DNA from: Saccoglossus kowalevskii
Taxonomy: Eukaryota; Hemichordata; Enteropneusta; Harrimaniidae
Assembly (NCBI RefSeq): GCF_000003605.2
Contig: NW_003131856.1
Coordinates: 522,163 to 544,513, forward strand
Direction: 5' to 3'
Length of the DNA: 22,351 bases
Positions 20,001 through 22,351 of the stretch are shown here, piece after piece. Position numbers and translations under genes: made by a program. The notes below the pieces were generated by a model. The model worked only from the letters and a program-made list of their open reading frames with translations, had not been told where the DNA came from and did no database searches. Numbering within the stretch: position 1 is the first letter of the stretch; every line of letters starts with the position of its first letter.

Positions 20001-20588
20001 ATACAGCGACATCCGTCGGTGAACAGAAGTGTTTATCATCGCCCCCAGGGACAAAGCGCACTCCTAAGGTCAGCAACAGTTGTAAAGTGTTAGAGTATTT
20101 AAATACTTGATGCATGGCGACGTCAGTTAGCCAAATATTATCTTCGTGATCAATAGTTATTCCATGTGGTAAGTAGAATCTAGTTGTAAAAATAACTGCA
20201 TATAATTATATGCATGATTAGGGCAGCAGCTTACATGTAAATCATAATCTCCTTTGTATATGTTTATGGTATGCGATATTCCTGGATATTACAGGGTTAA
20301 TTATAGTTGTAGAATGTAAGTAGCGACAGAATTTCACAGGTTGGATAGGTCGTCCGTTAGAATTTATTATCAGTTGGGTGAATATGATTTTATTGTTCCT
20401 ATTATTCGATAACAAAGTTTATTCTCAATAAACGCGTGCAACGAAAGTCTTGTTTGTCAATAAGAACTCACTTGTCAGCTCCCCAGCTTTCCATTATCGC
20501 CCCGGTACGAGAGTCCAATGTTAGTATAACATTTTCTGGAATTGGACCTTGAAGAATCTCAGTAAACACGTTATTATTATCGAAAGAA
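10911..20588 (-). CDS. Peptidyl-alpha-hydroxyglycine alpha-amidating lyase-like protein (PAL domain of PAM), 5' partial, six exons
   Basis: PAL cleaves peptidyl-alpha-hydroxyglycine to the amidated peptide and glyoxylate in the secretory pathway, the last step of neuropeptide amidation. Six exons join in frame with GT-AG introns: 20588-20472, 20179-19970, 19648-19581, 19485-19291, 11471-11368 and 11027-10911. They give 269 codons and a TAA. The propeller shows PAL landmarks: FYLPHGITID (zinc His, residue 44), HFCSPTDVAV and SDGYCNSRI (Cys91/Cys111 pair and catalytic Tyr110), VPHSLSL (zinc His145), and VADRENGR (catalytic Arg161). The third zinc His of rat PAL falls in a MPHD motif; here the motif is EPYD (Tyr237). 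The second disulfide pair of the family is absent (NRLFVADRENGRVIVF has no Cys). The chain ends at the propeller with no membrane segment. The start, and any monooxygenase (PHM) domain, lie upstream and were not found. It could be a divergent or inactive paralogue. Confidence 0.85.
11368..11471 (-). CDS. PAL exon 5 visible
   Basis: Acceptor TTGTATTCCAG, donor GTTAGA; 104 bases, phase 1 in and phase 0 out. It encodes TLYVVNGDDG, VVQGYTF and IIETWKPEQ, matching the NGK..VQG and later blade segments of PAL. Confidence 0.85.
12952..13032 (+). promoter_or_regulatory. Promoter-like cluster: CCAAT box, palindromic CRE, TATA-like box
   Basis: CCAAT (12952-12956), the full palindromic CRE TGACGTCA (12984-12991) and AATAAAAGG (13025-13032) are correctly ordered within 80 bp. 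Transcription would start near 13055-13060. This could be a host promoter inside the intron, or the promoter of the LTR element's 5' end. It shares no visible similarity with the LTR at 17342-17941. Confidence 0.45.
13076..13302 (+). CDS. Putative two-exon mini-ORF downstream of the promoter-like cluster
   Basis: ATG at 13076 gives MVF plus one base, then a perfect donor GTAAGT at 13086. A possible acceptor CCACCAG ends at 13214. Joining them reads a 32-residue frame: RPKKKW, then an alternating Cys/Asp/Ser stretch, a hydrophobic tail (LLIWIILSIIP) and TGA at 13300-13302. The function is unknown. It may instead be a non-coding first exon that splices to something else, or a leader of the retroelement. 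Confidence 0.2.
13426..14190 (+). pseudogene. Decayed gag of the gypsy element
   Basis: Starts at the ATG at 13426 (MDIVKELGRELGYEGEG). A long charged helix rich in Arg/Glu follows in two frames (13480-13660), then NEC..RDRDREAIEEE and a capsid-like part with DEMDAFF, RFAATHKWV, TSKALYVFSALS and YNVVKTALLKRY. Frameshifts occur near 13580, 13770 and 13980. The pattern of a charged N-terminal coil and then a capsid ending just before a CCHC knuckle is usual for gag. The start fits that, but no leader or primer-binding site was recognised upstream. Confidence 0.7.
14280..14321 (+). other. CCHC zinc knuckle of gag
   Basis: CYICGDPNHCAVSC fits CX2CX4HX4C exactly, the RNA-binding knuckle at the end of gag. 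It is intact although its surroundings are broken. Confidence 0.9.
14575..14865 (+). pseudogene. Decayed aspartic protease of the gypsy element
   Basis: LRDSGWSSVVV holds the D-S-G active-site triplet of a retropepsin. After a frameshift come LTGESHTCVMMDGT, VARLYID, and CMRTPVYDLIVGNISGARDP, the usual end of the protease domain in this family. A short TA-rich interruption (about 14742-14766) separates the last two pieces. Confidence 0.75.
15100..16010 (+). pseudogene. Decayed integrase, upstream of RT
   Basis: A linker with KLHSKVDTNG leads into the HHCC zinc finger (about 15320-15455: GHESVMAGH ... CRSCNIC), followed by NTTPRG and a stop. The core is mostly missing: after a jump come LASIYSRVGVPKEVL and DIIKEVSRVLSIKQL, then the last core segment with the catalytic-type Glu (HGLVEQFNATLKSMLKRM, about 15608). 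Neither expected catalytic Asp is visible, which implies internal deletions. A C-terminal piece (AQAELANAK, YDRKARNRKF, SGDKVLLLLP) ends near 15990. Confidence 0.8.
16050..16690 (+). pseudogene. Decayed reverse transcriptase (fingers and palm) of the gypsy element
   Basis: The segment shows EHDIKLVTCEPVRSNLY, then PIAMTDVVMSEVKSMLEMGV, ASHIVLVNKK, IRFCIDFHKLNHITVFDAKP and EGRHFTKI. Next, a jump removes the palm part with the first catalytic Asp and lands at PFELVNAPASFLRMM. The YxDD-type box is altered to LIHD at about 16502-16513. A last piece reads IGYQVGDGNLQVLPDKIEDI. RT is Ty3/gypsy type by these motifs. It is dead because of the deletion, the changed box and many stops. Confidence 0.8.
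16690..17220 (+). pseudogene. Decayed RT thumb and RNase H of the gypsy element
   Basis: GMTGYYRKFVSNFATI and DLTRKCQPRKVVWGEPQE mark the end of RT. RNase H begins ILRLPDFTKSFILRCDASK, continues after a frameshift with EKSYSVIEYLAVIWALH, and ends with HQPLMYLNKEREENSRLMR and SFSYHIKAIKSEE. The usual TDHQPL box is TVHQPL, so one catalytic Asp is lost. Only 120 bp separate its end from the LTR and no integrase lies between, so RNase H is the last pol domain. Confidence 0.85.
17329..17341 (+). promoter_or_regulatory. Polypurine tract (plus-strand primer site)
   Basis: GAAGAGGGGGCAA directly abuts the LTR start inferred by alignment with the solo LTR, as expected of a polypurine tract. Confidence 0.7.
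17342..17941 (+). mobile_element. 3' LTR of the gypsy element
   Basis: Aligns by eye with the solo LTR (reverse strand 9425-8551) from start (TATTAGAATCC against TGTCAGCATCC) to end (CACTATGAACA against CACTGTGACA). Shared blocks include GGTCATACTTGTT, TGTGGAAACCCAG, CATCATTCTGTGAGACTTG and TTTATTCATTGTATTTTTC. It has a TATA box (TATAAA at 17632-17637). Compared with the solo copy it lacks about 140 bp after the GATCTCCT block and about 40 bp near the end. A (TA)n tract (about 17369-17381) interrupts its start. Confidence 0.85.
17942..19290. other. PAL large intron, right part (5' end of intron)
   Basis: AT-rich intronic sequence. No gene or transposon domain was recognised. It contains a CCAAT/TATA-bearing segment at 18593-18641 followed by TAAAG-type simple sequence (about 18676-18702). 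Confidence 0.5.
19291..19485 (-). CDS. PAL exon 4 visible (second zinc His, catalytic Arg)
   Basis: Acceptor TGTTTTGCAG, donor GTAAAT; 195 bases. It encodes VPHSLSL and VADRENGR and ends ADYNKING with a phase-1 donor, which opens the 7.8-kb intron. Confidence 0.9.
19581..19648 (-). CDS. PAL exon 3 visible (catalytic Tyr)
   Basis: Acceptor ATCTTTGTAG, donor GTGAGT; 68 bases. The splice completes DGYCNSRILQF, the hallmark PAL motif holding the catalytic Tyr and the second Cys of the first disulfide. Confidence 0.9.
19970..20179 (-). CDS. PAL exon 2 visible (first zinc His)
   Basis: Acceptor ACAACTAG, donor GTATAG; 210 bases, phase 2 at both ends. It encodes FYLPHGITID and HFCSPTDVAV up to the Gly before the catalytic Tyr. 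Confidence 0.9.
20472..20588 (-). CDS. PAL exon 1 of those visible
   Basis: Acceptor TTCTTGTAG precedes it and donor GTGAGT follows. It encodes residues 1-38 and two bases of Lys39 (start SFDNNNVFTEILQGPIPENV), matching the family's segment just before the first zinc His. One leading base completes a codon from an upstream exon that was not found, so the gene continues 5'. Confidence 0.8.
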
Positions 20589-21600
20589 CTACAAGAAAGA
20601 ATAAAAGATTGAGGTGAATTCACAGTGATAACTGTACATGTGATGAGGTATGTATAATATGCAATATGCTTACGGTTATGCATATCGTACAGAAGGAGTA
20701 TGGTTAGTTGATAAGATAACACGTGGTTCAAGTAATCGGTAGCCAGTTGCTTTGGTTCACGGAGTCACGGACATAGAAAGTCGTCTCCACGTGTGAGAGA
20801 CTGTGCAATGCATGATTGTTTGGGTATGCATATTCATCATATGTGTAGAATATCTAATAGTGGTCACATCTTCTTTGTTGCTATTCACCATTTTAAAACA
20901 TATGCTCCTAGTGTATATATTTATCAAATTTGAAATCTGGCATAACTACATTTGTAGCTAATGATTTGACAAAACTATGTAATTATGTTTTTCTTTCCCA
21001 TGGTCTGGTTGCTTTAATTTACAAAGGGGACAAGCAATTGCTTCTGAAAGCGACAGGAACATTGGCAGGGTTGTGTGATTTCCCTTTAAAGGTGATGAAC
21101 ACACAAGATTAAGTAATGATAAGGAGTCCATAACTAATACTGAAGACTTTTTTGATGTTTCCGTTTGGTACATCCTGAAAAGTAGAATTTAGTTTTTAGA
21201 TCTATTTTGTTTCCAAACCAAACCACCTTTCAAAAACATATTTAGAGAAAGTCTCAAAGTAGAACACCGATGTGTAACTTAAAGGACTTTCCATTTTCAA
21301 CATTCAACAAATTTCCTCTATTATCTGTATGCTGTATTTTTCCAATTATGATTGAAAGTGTGCTAACATCAAAATCAATAAATATAATTTTACAAAAAAT
21401 ACTTGTTATACTTTGTTTTGTGTTGTTAAATAAGGTGAGCAATGAAGCCAGTGTGTCATGAAACAAGGACGCCAAAGTGTATTCTGTCAAAATTTGACTT
21501 GGCTAGTATTTCGCACTGCCCTTGAGTGCCATGTAGTAAGCTTCATTGATGGACATAAAATCAAATCGAACATCCATGTTTTAATACAATGATCCATAAA
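20589..21600. other. Sequence upstream of the visible PAL exons, probably intron
   Basis: The phase of exon 20472-20588 requires an upstream exon on the minus strand, but no segment here matched the expected preceding PAL sequence. Open frames such as 20930-21112 (+) and 20958-21173 (-) have no recognised motif. Confidence 0.4.
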
Positions 21601-21612
21601 ATAAGTATTCCT

Positions 21613-21895
21613 CACAGGGTTACTTAACAATGCCCTTCTGATGGAACGACCATTTTCACATGTCCCTGTAATGAAACCACAGGGCCACCCAACATTCCCC
21701 TCTGGAAACACATGGCCACTTGACAAATGTCCCTCTATTGATAAAACAACAGGGCGATTAACAAATGTCTCCCTAGAATCACAGATTCACGTAACAATAC
21801 CATTCTGATGGAACAATAGGGCCAATTTGCACATGCCCCTGTAATGAAACCACCGGCCACTTGATAAATGTCTCTCGGAAACCACAGTCGTCAGG
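21613..21895. repeat. Degenerate minisatellite, about nine units of 31-39 bp
   Basis: Units begin near 21613, 21647, 21678, 21709, 21747, 21780, 21814, 21851 and 21882. Each follows the pattern CCACAGGGCCACTTAACA then AATGTCCCTCTGATGGAAA with substitutions and small indels. The CACAGGGCCAC, ACAAATGTC and CTGATGGAA blocks recur clearly. Units are diverged, so it is an old array. Confidence 0.75.
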
Positions 21896-22023
21896 TCAAT
21901 ATATGGCTCCACCCCAAAAAAATTGATTCAAAAGGTTTTACAATGGATTCTGCCACTATTGAGCATGGTATATGACATACTAAAAATCTAGTAAAATCAG
22001 ACTCCCAGAAATGGGTCATTTTA

Positions 22024-22047
22024 AAGATGGCGTCCAAGATGGCCGCC
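22024..22047 (+). promoter_or_regulatory. Tandem YY1-like motifs
   Basis: AAGATGGCGTCC and AAGATGGCCGCC stand head to tail, a 12-bp near-exact direct repeat. Both contain the AAGATGGC core bound by YY1. Such motifs also occur inside transposable elements, so promoter function is only a possibility. Confidence 0.35.
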
Positions 22048-22351
22048 GGGAGCTAAAAATGGCTATTTCTCAATTACTATTCAACCTAGAAATGTGATTT
22101 TGGTGTCTAACCATACGTTTTAGGGGACAATGAAGCCAACTAAATCAGTGGAATTACCATTACATAATAATTTATTGACAAAACCGAACAAAAACAAAAA
22201 CAATGGACCAACGAAAAAAACAATTTGGCTCTGTTAAATTGTTGTAATAACCCAGCAATAGATATATATTTTCAATTGTTATATAATTATGTTTCAGGCA
22301 CCCTGACAATCATTGACATTACTTAAATATAACCACAAAGCAATCAGGTAA
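22048..22351. other. Unassigned AT-rich end of window
   Basis: No coding region, repeat family or RNA gene was recognised. Confidence 0.4.

Noticed and set aside
20930-21173. Overlapping open frames on both strands
   Set aside because: Neither resembles a known protein and they overlap on opposite strands. The minus frame does not match the PAL segment expected upstream of the first visible exon.
1-22351. CRISPR arrays, bacterial operons, tRNA or rRNA genes
   Set aside because: No regularly spaced identical repeats with unique spacers, no cloverleaf or rRNA-like segments noticed, and the host gene is clearly intron-bearing and eukaryotic.

Overview
The window looks like an AT-rich stretch of an animal genome, most likely a marine invertebrate. 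It shows one split host gene with canonical GT-AG introns and an AATAAA signal, plus decayed retrotransposons and simple repeats. I saw no bacterial operons, CRISPR arrays or convincing tRNA/rRNA genes. The LTR element in the window belongs to a Ty3/gypsy class first described in deuterostomes, which weakly favours a deuterostome host. I cannot name the species.

Layout: (1) About 599-4748 (+) is a broken L1/Tx1-type non-LTR retrotransposon with traces of ORF1, an endonuclease/reverse-transcriptase ORF2 and an (AAAT)n tail. (2) 4777-5100 (+) is a probable gag fragment of a second gypsy-like element, followed by unassigned sequence with two small direct repeats. (3) 7450-7930 holds two short protein-like open stretches on the minus strand, possibly exons. 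(4) 8551-9425 is a solo LTR on the minus strand, flanked by a 5-bp target duplication. (5) 10911-20588 (-) is the 3' part of a host gene for a peptidyl-alpha-hydroxyglycine alpha-amidating lyase (PAL, the second catalytic domain of PAM). Six exons can be joined in frame to give 269 codons and a stop. (6) Its one large intron (about 7.8 kb) contains a decayed Ty3/gypsy element (about 13.4-17.9 kb, +). The element's order is gag-protease-integrase-RT-RNase H-LTR, so integrase precedes RT (Gmr1-like). (7) The end of the window has a degenerate 31-39 bp minisatellite and a pair of YY1-like motifs.

The solo LTR and the LTR at the 3' end of the gypsy element are the same family, in opposite orientation. 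The element lies antisense to the PAL gene. The most interesting points are: the PAL-like protein carries Tyr where the third zinc-binding His of known PAL should be; the element has integrase before RT; and a CCAAT/CRE/TATA cluster with a tiny two-exon ORF sits just upstream of gag, where a 5' LTR would be expected but is not found.
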